Positions 50,198 to 60,241 of a stretch of DNA of 64,000 nucleotides are shown here, in pieces; within the stretch, counting starts at the first letter, position 1, and every line of letters begins with the position of its first letter. The position numbers and the translations under genes were made by a program. The notes below the pieces were generated by a model. The model was given only the letters and a program-made list of their open reading frames with translations. It was not told where the DNA came from and did not search any database. Location of the stretch: assembly GCA_020621865.1 (NCBI GenBank), contig JAHRYW010000003.1:1-64000 (forward strand), given 5' to 3'. This DNA comes from Betaproteobacteria bacterium. GTDB taxonomy: Bacteria; Pseudomonadota; Gammaproteobacteria; Burkholderiales; Rhodocyclaceae.

Positions 50198-50593
50198 TTA
50201 GTGCAAATCGACTGCGTGCTGCTTGAGCAGGTCGAGCGGGACGATTTCCAGGGCGGCCTGGTTGGTTGAGTTCAGGCAAACCCGGGGCGCCTTGCCAGCG
50301 CGCCAGGCCTCAACCCAACGGGCGGCACACAGGCACCAGCGCTGACCGGCCAGGAGACCAGGGAAATCGAATTCCGGGCGTGGTGTCGACAGGTCGTTGC
50401 CGGCCGCTTTCGAATAGGCAAGGAATTCTTCGGTCAGCACGACACAGACCGTGTGGCTGCCGAAATCATCTTCCGAGGTATTGCAGCAACCGTCGCGGAA
50501 AAAACCGGTGACCGGGCTATCGCTGCAGGTCAGCAATGGCCCACCCAGGACATTGAGCTGGCTGCCACGGCCGGGAAGATCGCGGCTTTTCAT
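50198..50593 (-). CDS. DUF2237 family protein
   Basis: 131 aa: NVLGGPLLTCSDSPVTGFFRDGCCNTSEDDFGSHTVC and FPGLLAGQRWCLCAARWVEAW are the DUF2237 signature. It is rich in conserved cysteines. The function is unknown. It follows iscX by 6 nt. Confidence 0.85.
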   Translation of the reverse strand: MKSRDLPGRGSQLNVLGGPLLTCSDSPVTGFFRDGCCNTSEDDFGSHTVCVVLTEEFLAYSKAAGNDLSTPRPEFDFPGLLAGQRWCLCAARWVEAWRAGKAPRVCLNSTNQAALEIVPLDLLKQHAVDLH

Positions 50594-50599
50594 GGCGTC

Positions 50600-50794
50600 T
50601 CAGGCGACTTCGTCGATCCACGCCTGCTGGATGGCTTCGAGGATCTTCTCGCCGCAGTGCTTGGGATCGTCGTTGAAATCGGGCAAGGCCATGACCCAGT
50701 CGCGCAGATCAACAAAATTGATCTTCAGCGGGTCGATGGCCGGATGGGCATCGCTCAGTTCGATGGCGATGTCGTTGATGTCGGTCCATTTCAT
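50600..50794 (-). CDS. iscX: Fe-S assembly protein IscX
   Basis: 64-aa acidic protein that binds IscS and iron and tunes cluster assembly. [34 protein letters not shown] is typical. The start overlaps fdx by 4 nt. Confidence 0.93.
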   Translation of the reverse strand: MKWTDINDIAIELSDAHPAIDPLKINFVDLRDWVMALPDFNDDPKHCGEKILEAIQQAWIDEVA

Positions 50795-51135
50795 TTGCGG
50801 TGGCCCTCCTTCGCCATGTTGATGCTGTATTTCGGAATTTCGACCGTCAGCGGAGTCGTCCCGACAATTGCCTGACAACCGAGACGTGAGTTCGGTTCCA
50901 GCCCCCAGGCCTTGTCCAGCAGGTCTTCCTCGATATCTTCGGCGGCTTCCAGCGAATTGAACCCCTCGCGCACGATGACGTGGCAGGTCGTGCAGGCGCA
51001 GGACATTTCGCAGGCGTGGTCGAGTTCGATCTCGTTAGCCAGCAGGTTTTCGCAGATCGACTTGCCTTCTTCGGCCTCGATCACCGCACCGTCCGGGCAG
51101 AGTTCGACGTGCGGCAGCACGATGATTTGGGTCAT
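50791..51135 (-). CDS. fdx: ISC system 2Fe-2S ferredoxin
   Basis: 114-aa adrenodoxin-type ferredoxin with cluster ligands C42, C48, C51 ([12 protein letters not shown]) and C87. It supplies electrons to cluster assembly. It overlaps both hscA and iscX by 4 nt. Confidence 0.94.
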   Translation of the reverse strand: MTQIIVLPHVELCPDGAVIEAEEGKSICENLLANEIELDHACEMSCACTTCHVIVREGFNSLEAAEDIEEDLLDKAWGLEPNSRLGCQAIVGTTPLTVEIPKYSINMAKEGHRK

Positions 51136-53021
51136 GCCTGTTCTCCTTCTTCTCCGACCTTGATCTCGTCAACCTTGCGGCCCGAGAGTACTTTCTTGAT
51201 GCTCTGATCCATGCGGCGATGGGCGAAAGCCTGGGTTTCGAAACCGAGGTCGTCCATCGCGATGTTGATCAGGCGACGATTATCGCCGGCCATCGTTTCG
51301 GCCAGCTTGGCGATGGTTGCCCTGATCTTGGCGGTTTCCGCCTCGTTGAGCAGATGCGGATCTTCGGCCAGCGCCGCTTCGGTCGCTTCGATCATCCGTT
51401 GCGCTTCGACCTGCGCCTCCTTCAAGGCACGAGCCATGGCATCGTCCTTGGCGTGCTCCATCGAATCCTTGAGCATGCCGGCGATCTCGTCGTCGGACAG
51501 GCCGTAGGATGGCTTGACGGTAATGCTCGATTCGACACCGGTCGTTTGCTCGCGGGCGGTGACCGAGAGCAGGCCGTCGGCATCGACCTGGAAGCTGACG
51601 CGGATACGCGCCGCGCCGGCCACCATCGGCGGAATGCCGCGCAGTTCGAAGCGGGCCAACGAACGACAGTCGGCAATCATTTCGCGTTCGCCCTGCACGA
51701 CATGAATGGCCATCGCCGTCTGGCCATCCTTGAAGGTGGTGAATTCCTGGGCGCGGGCGGTCGGAATGGTCGAATTGCGCGGAATGACCTTCTCGGTCAG
51801 GCCACCCATGGTTTCCAGGCCGAGCGACAGGGGAATCACGTCGAGCAGCAACCAGTCGTCGCGACCGGTCTTGTTGCCGGCCAGCAGGTTGGCCTGGGTC
51901 GCGGCGCCGAGCGCGACGACCTTGTCCGGATCGAGATTGGTCAAGGGTTCCTGGCGGAAGAAATCACCGACCGCCTTCTGTATCTGCGGCATTCGAGTCG
52001 CGCCGCCGACCATGACGACGCCCTTGATGTCCTCGGCGCGCAGGCCGGCATCACGCAAAGCCTTCTTGACCGGCTGCAGCGTCTTGGAAATCAGCGTCTG
52101 GGTAATCTCGGCAAAGGTGACGACATCGAGCTTGACGTCGACATTCTCGCCCGACGCCAGGCGCAGCGAGATCGGCGCTTCCGGGTTGTTGGTCAAGAAC
52201 TCCTTGGCCTCGCGGCAGCGCATCATCAGGCGGCGTGCATCTTCCGGCGAGAGCAACTGCAACTTGGCCTGCTCGATGACCCAGCAGTAGATGCGGTGAT
52301 CGAAATCGTCGCCACCCAGCGCCGAATCGCCGCCGGTAGACATCACCTCGAAAACGCCCTTGGTCAGCTTGAGAATGGAAATGTCGAAGGTGCCACCACC
52401 GAGGTCATAGACCGCATAGACCCCCTCGGCGCCGTTGTCCAGCCCGTAGGCGATGGCGGCTGCCGTCGGCTCGTTGAGCAGGCGCAGCACGTTCAGACCG
52501 GCCAGACGGGCCGCATCCTTGGTCGCCTGGCGCTGTGCGTCGTCGAAATAGGCCGGCACGGTGATCACTGCGCCAACCAGATCGCCGCCCAGCGCCGCTT
52601 CGGCGCGGGCCCTCAGGGCCTTGAGGATTTCTGCCGAGACTTCGACCGGGCTCTTGATGCCGGCATGGGTCTTCAGCCTGACCATGCCCGGTGATTCGAC
52701 GAAATCGTAGGGCATGGACTCGACATGAGCGATGTCCTTGGTGCCCCGCCCCATGAAGCGCTTTACGGAAACAATGGTGTTTTTCGGGTCGACCGCCTGA
52801 TTTTTCTGCGCGTCGTAGCCGACTTCGGTCGTGCCGTCTGCGTGGTAACGAACCACGGAAGGCAGCAGCGGCCGGCCCTGCTCGTCGTTCAGGCAGACGG
52901 CAATGCCGCTGCGAACGGTGGCGACCAGCGAATTGGTAGTGCCAAGGTCGATGCCGATGGCGAGCTTGTGCTCATGCGGCGCCGCCGATTCGCCCGGTTC
53001 GGCGATTTGAAACAAAGCCAT
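51132..53021 (-). CDS. hscA: Fe-S chaperone HscA
   Basis: 629-aa specialised Hsp70 that binds the LPPVK loop of IscU. N-terminal ATPase domain with [15 protein letters not shown] and [12 protein letters not shown]; substrate-binding domain and helical lid follow. The IscU encoded here does contain LPPVK. It lies 2 nt after hscB. Confidence 0.95.
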   Translation of the reverse strand: MALFQIAEPGESAAPHEHKLAIGIDLGTTNSLVATVRSGIAVCLNDEQGRPLLPSVVRYHADGTTEVGYDAQKNQAVDPKNTIVSVKRFMGRGTKDIAHVESMPYDFVESPGMVRLKTHAGIKSPVEVSAEILKALRARAEAALGGDLVGAVITVPAYFDDAQRQATKDAARLAGLNVLRLLNEPTAAAIAYGLDNGAEGVYAVYDLGGGTFDISILKLTKGVFEVMSTGGDSALGGDDFDHRIYCWVIEQAKLQLLSPEDARRLMMRCREAKEFLTNNPEAPISLRLASGENVDVKLDVVTFAEITQTLISKTLQPVKKALRDAGLRAEDIKGVVMVGGATRMPQIQKAVGDFFRQEPLTNLDPDKVVALGAATQANLLAGNKTGRDDWLLLDVIPLSLGLETMGGLTEKVIPRNSTIPTARAQEFTTFKDGQTAMAIHVVQGEREMIADCRSLARFELRGIPPMVAGAARIRVSFQVDADGLLSVTAREQTTGVESSITVKPSYGLSDDEIAGMLKDSMEHAKDDAMARALKEAQVEAQRMIEATEAALAEDPHLLNEAETAKIRATIAKLAETMAGDNRRLINIAMDDLGFETQAFAHRRMDQSIKKVLSGRKVDEIKVGEEGEQA

Positions 53022-53023
53022 TT

Positions 53024-53551
53024 TTATTCTTCCAGCGACGCCAATGCGTCATCGATTTCGTACAGGAGTTTTTCCAGGAACATCAGACGGCGGACGCGGT
53101 CCGTCGCCATTGCGTAGTCGGCAAGCTCGTCAATCATGCGGCCGAGTTCGTCGTAGCGATCGTTGATGTCGCCACGCAGGCGATTGTGCAAATGCTCAAG
53201 CTCATGATGGTCGCCGCCATTGCGTGCATCCATCACCGCTTCGCGCCATTCCATCTGTTCCATCAGAAAGTCGGCCGGCATCGCCGTGTTGCTCTCTGCC
53301 TGGATGTCGTGTCCAGCCAGATGCAGCAGGTACTTGGCCCGCTCAAGCGGCTTTTTCAGGGTCTGATAGGCCTCGTTGGCATGCGTTGCCCACTGCATCG
53401 AAAGACGGCGCTCGGCTTCGCCGGCATGGGCAAAACGATCAGGATGCACCTGCGCCTGAATATCGCGGTAACGGGAGTCGAGATCGGACAGATCAAGCCG
53501 GAAACCCGGCTTGATCCCGAAAAGCGCAAAGTGATCGGCCTTGAAATCCAT
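53024..53551 (-). CDS. hscB: Fe-S co-chaperone HscB
   Basis: 175-aa J-domain protein with HPD at 36-38 ([10 protein letters not shown]) and a C-terminal three-helix IscU-binding domain. Start MDFKADHF is chosen from family alignment; its ATG shares one base with the iscA stop (TGATG). Confidence 0.93.
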   Translation of the reverse strand: MDFKADHFALFGIKPGFRLDLSDLDSRYRDIQAQVHPDRFAHAGEAERRLSMQWATHANEAYQTLKKPLERAKYLLHLAGHDIQAESNTAMPADFLMEQMEWREAVMDARNGGDHHELEHLHNRLRGDINDRYDELGRMIDELADYAMATDRVRRLMFLEKLLYEIDDALASLEE

Positions 53552-53874
53552 CAGACGTTGAAGGATTCGCCGCAGCCGCACTGATCCTTGACATTCGGAT
53601 TATTGAACTTGAAGCCCTCGTTCAGGCCTTCGCGGGCAAAATCCAGCTCCATGCCGTCGAGGTAAGGCAGGCTCTTGGCATCGACGATCACCTTGACACC
53701 GGCGCTTTCGAAAACCAGATCGTCTTCATTCACCTCATCGACAAATTCCAGCTTGTACGCCATGCCGGAACAGCCGCTGGTCCGCACGCCGAGGCGCAAG
53801 CCGATACCCTTGCCCCGCTTGGTCAGGAAATTGGCGACGTGTTTTGCCGCCGTGTCGGTCAAGGTGACGCCCAT
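53551..53874 (-). CDS. iscA: Fe-S carrier/scaffold IscA
   Basis: 107-aa A-type carrier with C35 ([12 protein letters not shown]) and the C-terminal CGCGESF pair. It passes clusters or iron to targets. It lies 2 nt after iscU. Confidence 0.94.
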   Translation of the reverse strand: MGVTLTDTAAKHVANFLTKRGKGIGLRLGVRTSGCSGMAYKLEFVDEVNEDDLVFESAGVKVIVDAKSLPYLDGMELDFAREGLNEGFKFNNPNVKDQCGCGESFNV

Positions 53875-53876
53875 GC

Positions 53877-54260
53877 TTATTCTCCGTGCTTTTTCTTGTA
53901 ATCCGCCACGGCTGCCTTGATGGCATCCTCGGCCAGGATCGAACAGTGGATTTTAACCGGCGGCAGGGCCAGTTCTTCAGCAATTTCGGTATTTTTGATG
54001 GCCAGAGCCTGGTCAACCGTCTTGCCCTTGACCCATTCGGTAACCAGCGAGGACGACGCGATCGCCGACCCGCAACCGTAGGTCTTGAACTTGGCATCTT
54101 CGATGACGCCGGATTTGTTGACCTTGATCTGCAGCTTCATGACGTCGCCGCAGGCCGGGGCGCCGACCATGCCGGTACCAACACCGTCATCTTCCTTGCC
54201 GAAGGAGCCGACGTTACGCGGATTCTCATAATGATCAATGACTTTTACGCTATAGCTCAT
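53877..54260 (-). CDS. iscU: Fe-S scaffold IscU
   Basis: 127-aa scaffold with cluster cysteines C37 (GAPACGD), C63 (YGCGSA) and the later one in LPPVKIHC, next to the HscA recognition motif LPPVK. It assembles clusters with sulfur from IscS. Confidence 0.96.
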   Translation of the reverse strand: MSYSVKVIDHYENPRNVGSFGKEDDGVGTGMVGAPACGDVMKLQIKVNKSGVIEDAKFKTYGCGSAIASSSLVTEWVKGKTVDQALAIKNTEIAEELALPPVKIHCSILAEDAIKAAVADYKKKHGE

Positions 54261-54281
54261 GTTATTTCTCCTAAAATTTCC

Positions 54282-55493
54282 TTAGTGGGCAGCCCATTGA
54301 ACGGTGCTGAGATCAATGCCGTCCTTGTACATTTCCCATAGCGGCGAAAGCTCGCGCAATTTGCCAACTTTCGTGTGCAACAAATTGATTGCATAGTCAA
54401 TTTCTTCTTCTGTCGTGAAGCGACCGATGCTGAACCGGATGGAACTGTGGGCCAGTTCGTCGTCGCGTCCCAGGGCGCGCAGCACGTAGGAAGGCTCCAG
54501 GCTGGCCGAGGTGCAGGCCGAGCCGGAGGACACTGCCAGATCCTTGATTGCCATGATCATCGATTCGCCTTCAACGTAGGCAAAGCTGATATTCAGATTG
54601 TGCGCCACGCGCTGCGTCAGGTCACCATTGACGTAGGTCGCTTCGATATCCTGCAGCCCCTTCAACAGCTTGTCGCGCAGCTTGCCGATGCGGGCATTCT
54701 CTTCGACCATTTCTTCGCGAGCCAGGCGGAAGGCTTCACCCATGCCGACGATCTGGTGCGTGGCCAGCGTGCCGGAGCGGAACCCGCGCTCGTGACCACC
54801 ACCGTGCATCTGGGCTTCCAGACGAACGCGCGGCTTCCGACGCACGTAGAGTGCACCGATGCCCTTCGGGCCGTAGGTCTTGTGGGCCGAGAAGCTCATC
54901 AGGTCGACCTTGAGTTTGCTCAGGTCGATATCGACCTTGCCGGTCGCCTGCGCCGCATCGACGTGGAAAATGATGCCCTTCTCGCGGCAGATTTCGCCCA
55001 GTTCGGCGATCGGCTGGATGACGCCGACTTCGTTATTGACGAACATCACCGAGACGAGCACGGTATCCGGGCGGATGGCCGCTTTTAAGACGTCCAGATC
55101 GAGCAGACCGTCTTCCTTGACGTCGAGATAGGTCGCCTCGAAACCCTGGCGCTCCATTTCGCGGACGGTATCGAGCACTGCCTTGTGTTCGGTCTTGACC
55201 GTGATGATGTGCTTGCCTTTGGTGCCGGCGTAGAAATTGGCGGCGCCCTTGATGGCGAGGTTGTTGGATTCGGTGGCACCGGAGGTCCAGACGATTTCCT
55301 TGGGGTCGGCATTGACCAGCGCCGCGACCTGCTCGCGCGCCTGTTCGACCGCCGTATCAGCCACCCAGCCGAAGCTGTGCGAACGCGAGGCCGGATTGCC
55401 GAAATGCTCGCACAGGTAGGGAATCATCTTGTCCGCAACGCGCGGGTCGACCGGGGTGGTTGCCGAGTAATCCAGGTAGATCGGGAGTTTCAT
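54282..55493 (-). CDS. iscS: Cysteine desulfurase IscS
   Basis: 403-aa PLP enzyme giving sulfur to IscU and other acceptors. The PLP lysine is in [10 protein letters not shown]; the catalytic cysteine is in [10 protein letters not shown]. The start [14 protein letters not shown] is chosen as in E. coli IscS; an ATG two codons earlier is possible. It is the second desulfurase gene of the operon. Confidence 0.94.
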   Translation of the reverse strand: MKLPIYLDYSATTPVDPRVADKMIPYLCEHFGNPASRSHSFGWVADTAVEQAREQVAALVNADPKEIVWTSGATESNNLAIKGAANFYAGTKGKHIITVKTEHKAVLDTVREMERQGFEATYLDVKEDGLLDLDVLKAAIRPDTVLVSVMFVNNEVGVIQPIAELGEICREKGIIFHVDAAQATGKVDIDLSKLKVDLMSFSAHKTYGPKGIGALYVRRKPRVRLEAQMHGGGHERGFRSGTLATHQIVGMGEAFRLAREEMVEENARIGKLRDKLLKGLQDIEATYVNGDLTQRVAHNLNISFAYVEGESMIMAIKDLAVSSGSACTSASLEPSYVLRALGRDDELAHSSIRFSIGRFTTEEEIDYAINLLHTKVGKLRELSPLWEMYKDGIDLSTVQWAAH

Positions 55494-55518
55494 CGTCATT
55501 CTCGCTAAGTCGGGTTGT

Positions 55519-56676
55519 TCAGACAGCCATCGCCGTCAGTCCCTGCAGGCGTCCGACTGTGGCCTGCAAGGCGTTGATGAATTGTTCAATTTCCGTCTCG
55601 GTATTGCTCGCGCCGAGACTGACACGCACTGCTCCGCGGGCGATTTCCGGTGCCACGCCCATCGCTCGCAACACATGCGATGGCTCCGGGTTGGCGCTGG
55701 AACAGGCGGCGCCGCTGGCCACCGCAAAACCCGCGCGGTCCAGCTTGCCGACCAGCGTCTCGCCATCGATATCGGAGAAGGCGAAATAGCTGGTGTTAGG
55801 CAAGCGCGTTGCCTCCGTTGCAAATATCCGGGCGCCCAGTCCGGCCAACCCAGTTTCCAGCTTCGCCTGCATGGCCCGCAAGCGAGCCGATAGTTCGGCA
55901 ACGCGGCGCGCCGCAAGTTCCGCAGCGACACCAAAGCCGACGATGGCCGGGACGTTTTCGGTGCCGGAACGCAGGCCGCGCTCGTGGCCGCCACCGGCAA
56001 TCAGCGGCTGCAATTCGACCCGTTTGTCGAGAACCAGCGCCGCCGCGCCTTTCGGGCCATTGGCTTTGTGCGCCGACAGCGTCATGGCATGGACACCGGT
56101 TGCGTTGAGCGCACGAAAATCGATGGCCAGCTTGCCCAGCGCCTGAACCGCGTCGGTATGGAACCAACCACCGGTCTGCTTGGCCGCGGCAGCCAGCGAC
56201 GGAATATCCTGGATGACGCCGGTTTCATTGTTGGCGAGCATGACCGAAACGAGTGCCGGCCGCGCCTGCATGGCTGCGGCGTAGTCGTCAGCCTTGACCC
56301 GGCCGGCGGCATCGACTGCCAGGCTCCGCACCTGCCAGCCCTGGCGAGCCAATTGGCCGGCCGGTTTGAGCACGCAGGGGTGTTCGACCGCGCTGACGGC
56401 GAGAAGACCCGGCTTGCAGCAGGCGGCCGCGCCTTTCAGGAATAGGTTGTTGCTTTCGCTGCCGCCACTGGTGAAGACCACCTCGGTTGGATGTGCGTTG
56501 ACCGCTGCAGCGACTCGCTGCCGTGCCTCATCGACGGCCTGGCGAGCTCGCCGGCCGTATTCGTGGCGACTCGACGCGTTGCCGTACTGGCTTTCCAGCC
56601 AGGGCAACATGGCAGCCAGCACCGCCGGATCGAGCGGTGTCGTGGCGTTGTGGTCGAGGTAAGCAGGCAAAAACAC
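55519..56676 (-). CDS. Second cysteine desulfurase (NifS-like)
   Basis: 385-aa group I desulfurase between iscR and isc[14 protein letters not shown]-terminus, PLP lysine in [11 protein letters not shown] and catalytic cysteine in [17 protein letters not shown]. It shares only the family motifs with the adjacent IscS, so it is not a recent tandem copy. I chose a GTG start 8 nt after the iscR stop with GAGAA upstream. It may serve a special sulfur acceptor or different growth condition; this is inference. Confidence 0.88.
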   Translation of the reverse strand: MFLPAYLDHNATTPLDPAVLAAMLPWLESQYGNASSRHEYGRRARQAVDEARQRVAAAVNAHPTEVVFTSGGSESNNLFLKGAAACCKPGLLAVSAVEHPCVLKPAGQLARQGWQVRSLAVDAAGRVKADDYAAAMQARPALVSVMLANNETGVIQDIPSLAAAAKQTGGWFHTDAVQALGKLAIDFRALNATGVHAMTLSAHKANGPKGAAALVLDKRVELQPLIAGGGHERGLRSGTENVPAIVGFGVAAELAARRVAELSARLRAMQAKLETGLAGLGARIFATEATRLPNTSYFAFSDIDGETLVGKLDRAGFAVASGAACSSANPEPSHVLRAMGVAPEIARGAVRVSLGASNTETEIEQFINALQATVGRLQGLTAMAV

Positions 56677-56684
56677 GATCGTTC

Positions 56685-57185
56685 TCAGGCGACGGCCGAT
56701 ACCTTCTGGCCAGCCCGACCGCGCGGTTGCGGACCGAGGCGACGCTTGTCTTCGATAACCGCGGCACCGGCGCCGCGCTTCTGCTTTTCGCGCTGGACCA
56801 GGTCGGCCAGCGTCACGGACGCCAGGTAATCGAACATCTTGGTGTTCAACGTTGTCCACAGGTCGTGGGTCATGCAGCGATGTTCATCGTGGCAATTCTC
56901 CCGGCCGCCGCACTGGGTTGCATCGAGTTGCTCGTCGACGGCACGGATGATGTCGGCGACCGGCACCAGTTCGAGCGGTCGGGCGATGCAGTAGCCACCA
57001 CCGGGACCGCGTACGCTGTCGACCAGCTTGTGGCGACGCAGCTTGCCGAACAACTGCTCAAGGTAAGACAGCGAAATCTTTTGCCGCTCGCTGATGCTGG
57101 CCAGTGCCACCGGCCCTTCATCGCCGCGCATGGCAAGGTCCATCATGGCCGTCACCGCGAAACGTCCTTTGGTCGTCAAACGCAT
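56685..57185 (-). CDS. iscR: Fe-S cluster regulator IscR
   Basis: 166-aa Rrf2-type repressor. N-terminal winged helix (MRLTTKGRFAVTAMMDLA). Cluster ligands C92, C98, C104 and H107 are at the same positions as in E. coli IscR. The holo form represses the isc operon through type 1 sites; two such sites lie in its promoter. AGGAG lies 7 nt before the ATG. Confidence 0.95.
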   Translation of the reverse strand: MRLTTKGRFAVTAMMDLAMRGDEGPVALASISERQKISLSYLEQLFGKLRRHKLVDSVRGPGGGYCIARPLELVPVADIIRAVDEQLDATQCGGRENCHDEHRCMTHDLWTTLNTKMFDYLASVTLADLVQREKQKRGAGAAVIEDKRRLGPQPRGRAGQKVSAVA

Positions 57186-57291
57186 TCGAAACTCCTGAAT
57201 TAGCTGATAGCTGCCCGATCTTGGTGGTTAGCCAAAACGCCAGCCTCGCGCCTTGGGCGCTTGGCCCTGACTTCCGGGCAACTCGATCCTA

Positions 57292-57345
57292 ATAACCTAG
57301 TATCGTGGTCAACTATATCGAAGCCAGACAAAATTAGTCAACTAT
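57292..57345 (-). promoter_or_regulatory. isc operon promoter with two IscR type 1-like boxes
   Basis: Reading the minus strand, -35 TTGACT (57336-57341), 18-bp spacer, -10 TATAGT (57312-57317). Two boxes start with ATAGTTGAC: 57321-57345 covers the -35, and 57292-57316 covers the -10 and start region, matching the published E. coli type 1 consensus (ATASYYGACTRW...) at about 19 of 25 positions for the second. The first box overlaps the cysE stop codon. The layout implies repression of isc by holo-IscR. Confidence 0.75.
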
Positions 57346-58089
57346 TTTGCTCAGGTATTTCGGATCGAAGGAATCCGCCTGCTCAACCTCCTGATCGCAC
57401 TTGACGCCCTGGGCGTCGAGCTCCTTGACCAGCGAGGCAAGACGGCGGTCGGTCTCGGCGGCGTGGTCGAGCAGCGCATGGATGGCCTTGGCCAGTGGAT
57501 CGTCCTGGTCACGGGCGACGGCATAGGCGGAGAAGCCAAGTTTTTCGGCCTGTTCCTCGCGCTGGCGGCTTTGCTCGGTACGGTCGAGGATGCGCCCCGG
57601 GTTACCGACAGCAGTAGCCCCGGGTGGAACGGCCTTGGTGACAACCGCATTGGAACCGACCTTGGCGCCAGCACCTATCACGATGGGACCGAGCACTTTG
57701 GCGCCGGCGCCGATGACGACGCCGTTTTCCAGCGTCGGATGGCGCCGCCCCTTGTTCCAGGAGGTGCCGCCTAGCGTGACGCCGTGGTAGAGCGTGACGT
57801 CGTCGCCGATCACCGCCGTTTCGCCGACCACGACGCCCATGCCGTGATCGATGAAGAAGCGGCGGCCGATGGTGGCGCCGGGGTGGATTTCGATGCCGGT
57901 GAAGAAGCGCGACAGATGGGCGGTGAAGCGGGCCAACCAGCGCAGGCGATGGCCCCACAGCCAGTGCGCCAGGCGATGCATGAACAGGGCGTGGATGCCC
58001 GGGTAACAGGTGAGAACCTCCCAGAACGAACGCGCCGCCGGGTCGCGGTCGAAAACCGCACGGATGTCCTCACGCAGATGCCGGAACAT
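57334..58089 (-). CDS. cysE: Serine O-acetyltransferase (CysE/EpsC type)
   Basis: 251 aa; makes O-acetylserine for cysteine synthesis. Left-handed beta-helix hexapeptide repeats carry [25 protein letters not shown] and the catalytic histidine in [22 protein letters not shown] sequence (here GRRHPT). The short N-terminal helical region is of the EpsC type. Upstream of iscR on the same strand, it supplies cysteine to the desulfurases. An IscR-like box overlaps its promoter. Confidence 0.93.
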   Translation of the reverse strand: MFRHLREDIRAVFDRDPAARSFWEVLTCYPGIHALFMHRLAHWLWGHRLRWLARFTAHLSRFFTGIEIHPGATIGRRFFIDHGMGVVVGETAVIGDDVTLYHGVTLGGTSWNKGRRHPTLENGVVIGAGAKVLGPIVIGAGAKVGSNAVVTKAVPPGATAVGNPGRILDRTEQSRQREEQAEKLGFSAYAVARDQDDPLAKAIHALLDHAAETDRRLASLVKELDAQGVKCDQEVEQADSFDPKYLSKIVD

Positions 58090-58120
58090 GAAGCCTGATC
58101 TCCCTGTTTGAATTGTGGCG

Positions 58121-58153
58121 ATTTTAAAATACTCGACTGAATTTGTCAGCTAT
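58121..58153 (-). promoter_or_regulatory. cysE promoter with IscR type 1-like box
   Basis: Minus strand: -35 CTGACA (58144-58149), exactly 17 bp, -10 TAAAAT (58121-58126). A palindromic box at 58129-58153 (halves ATAGCTGAC and AGTCGAGTAT) fits the IscR type 1 consensus at nearly every fixed position and covers the -35 and spacer. This predicts that cysE is repressed by holo-IscR. Confidence 0.72.
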
Positions 58154-58252
58154 TTGACGGGAAGATTCCCGGTTCGAGTGAAATCGGGAACGATTATTTC
58201 GTAGGTGCAACGATGGCCAATAATTGCGCCAAAAACTGACGACAGCCCTTGC

Positions 58253-58290
58253 TGTTATACTGAATATAGTTGAGTAGTTTTATCAAGTAT
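58253..58290 (+). promoter_or_regulatory. Promoter of nos-linked two-component system with IscR-like box
   Basis: An extended -10 (TGTTATACT, 58253-58261) has no good -35, suggesting activation. Just downstream, 58266-58290 (halves ATAGTTGAG and ATCAAGTAT) matches the IscR type 1 consensus at about 21 of 25 positions, placed over the likely start of transcription. Binding there would repress the kinase-regulator pair. The start codon is at 58313. Confidence 0.5.
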
Positions 58291-58312
58291 TTGCATCCAT
58301 ATGATTCCTTGA

Positions 58313-59467
58313 ATGAAAGCGATGCCGCAAAGGAAGTTTCACCATCTTATTGCCCCGGCCATTGCCATAGCGATGGGGATGGTTTTCGCTATCGATCTGC
58401 AGACACCACTAGGCTTGGCAGTCCCTTTTCTTTATCTGCTGCTGGCCTTGTTTGCCATTGCTGCCGGCGCCCCAAATTACGTCTTGATTTCGATTGGCGT
58501 CTTGGGGCCAGCCCTGGCCGGCATCAAACTGCTCATTCACCCGACTGACGGCGTTGCCTGGTATGGGCAAGCCAATCGACTGGCCGTTTCTATCCTGATA
58601 TGGGTGGCGCTCGGTTTGGAATCGATACGCCGGACCCTCGAAGCAGATCGCCTCAAAAATAGCCAGGAACTTGAAAGGCAGGTGCAAGAGCGAACTTTGG
58701 CCTTGCGGGTTGCCAACGAGAAACTGGAAATCGAAATCGCCGAGCGAAAAGAAGCCGAGTCCACGATTATTGACTATACCCAACGCCTCGAGGCCTTGAG
58801 CAAGCAACTGGTTGCCCTCCAGGATGCCGAGCGAAAAGCTCTGGCCACCGAATTGCACGATCGCATCGGACAGAACCTGTCGGCGTTGAACATGAGTCTG
58901 AACCTCAATCTTGCCCTGCTCTCCGAACAATCGGCCTCCGCCCCCCTGGCCGTCATTCAGGCACGGATCAAGGATGCATTGAGCCTGGTGGAGCAAACGA
59001 CGGAGATGGTGCGAGGCGTCATGGAGGAATTGCATCCAGCGCTGCTTGAACAGTATGGGTTAATCACTGCACTACGCTGGCACGGCGAGGAATTCTCGGG
59101 GCGCACTGGCATTTCGTTTCTGCTAAACGCCAACGAGAATTTTCCCCGTCTGCCTGGCAAAGTCGAAACATCCCTATTCCGTATCGCCCAGGAGGCGCTG
59201 ATCAACGTCGCCAAGCACGCCAATGCCACAGAAGTGGAGATCACGCTCAAACAGGCTGCGGATTGTATCGAACTGAGGATAGGCGACAACGGCAACGGTA
59301 TTGCACCGGAACAACTACGCCAACCGGCAGCGGGTAGTGGCTGGGGCTTGGCCATCATGGCGGAACGAGCCCGTACCGTCGGGGCAACCATGCGAATGGA
59401 GCCCAGTGCGGAGCGCGGCACGACTGTCGTTGTAAGCATTGCCCATTACACCCCGGAGAGCACATGA
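58313..59467 (+). CDS. Sensor histidine kinase upstream of nosZ
   Basis: 384-aa kinase with three or four membrane helices in the first 105 residues and almost no periplasmic loop, so the signal is probably sensed in the membrane. A coiled coil (about 105-165) leads to a HisKA_3 domain with ELHDRIGQNLSALN and an ATPase domain with GDNGNGI and GSGWGLAIMAERA. It overlaps the response regulator by 4 nt. Position next to nosZ suggests control of N2O respiration. Confidence 0.87.
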   Translation: MKAMPQRKFHHLIAPAIAIAMGMVFAIDLQTPLGLAVPFLYLLLALFAIAAGAPNYVLISIGVLGPALAGIKLLIHPTDGVAWYGQANRLAVSILIWVALGLESIRRTLEADRLKNSQELERQVQERTLALRVANEKLEIEIAERKEAESTIIDYTQRLEALSKQLVALQDAERKALATELHDRIGQNLSALNMSLNLNLALLSEQSASAPLAVIQARIKDALSLVEQTTEMVRGVMEELHPALLEQYGLITALRWHGEEFSGRTGISFLLNANENFPRLPGKVETSLFRIAQEALINVAKHANATEVEITLKQAADCIELRIGDNGNGIAPEQLRQPAAGSGWGLAIMAERARTVGATMRMEPSAERGTTVVVSIAHYTPEST

Positions 59468-60105
59468 CCATTACCGTACTGATCGCTGACGACCACGCAG
59501 TGGTGCGCGATGGTTTACGCCTGCTCCTGGAAAACCAGCCGGACATTCGCGTCATCGGCGAAGTTGCCGATGGGCGGGAGGCCGTTACGGCTGCCATTCA
59601 ATTAAAACCCGATGTTGTGCTCATGGATTTGGCCATGCCTCATCTCAACGGGGCAGACGCCACCGCCGCCATTATCGAGAAACAAGAGAGCAGCAAAATC
59701 GTCATTCTGTCGATGCATTCGACAGTCGAGCATGTCTTTCGCGCGTTGCAAGCGGGGGCGCTGGGCTACCTGCGCAAGGAGTCGGCGGGCAATGAAGTGG
59801 TTGAGGCCGTGCGTACGGTTTACGCCGGCAGACGCTACCTGAGTCAGAAAATCACCGAGTCGGTGGTTGACGACTACGTCAGGAAACGCGCCGAGGAAAG
59901 CCCGCTGGAATCCCTGAGCCAGCGCGAACGGGAAATCCTGCAAATGCTGGTCGAGGGACGCTCGGGAACCGAAATCGCCCGCCTGCTGCATGTCTCTCCC
60001 AAGACGGTGGACACCTATCGCAGCCGGATGATGCAGAAACTCGGCATCGGCGACCTGCCGGGTCTGGTCAAGTTCGCGCTCCAGCACGGACTGACGACGC
60101 TATAG
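59464..60105 (+). CDS. NarL/FixJ-type response regulator upstream of nosZ
   Basis: 213 aa. Receiver with D9-D10 and phospho-acceptor D55 (LMDLAMP), K in LRKES; LuxR-type helix-turn-helix LSQREREILQMLVEGRSGTEIARLLHVSPKTVDTYRSRMMQKLGI. It is about 137 bp upstream of nosZ on the same strand and is the likely regulator of that gene (inference). Overlaps its kinase gene by 4 nt. Confidence 0.9.
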   Translation: MTITVLIADDHAVVRDGLRLLLENQPDIRVIGEVADGREAVTAAIQLKPDVVLMDLAMPHLNGADATAAIIEKQESSKIVILSMHSTVEHVFRALQAGALGYLRKESAGNEVVEAVRTVYAGRRYLSQKITESVVDDYVRKRAEESPLESLSQREREILQMLVEGRSGTEIARLLHVSPKTVDTYRSRMMQKLGIGDLPGLVKFALQHGLTTL

Positions 60106-60241
60106 CGGCAAGGTTTGATCTATGTCTAAAGTTAGCGTCGAATCGGGAAATTAGCACGCGCTTGTCAGAAACATCCGACATACAGCCGGATGCCCCGAGA
60201 TGGATCATTTGCGGACTGATGAATCCACCACGGAGTGCCGC

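Noticed and set aside
60113..60130. FNR/DNR box upstream of nosZ
   Set aside because: Only one half (TTGAT) is good; the other half (GTCTA) matches poorly, so I mention it only as a weak possibility.
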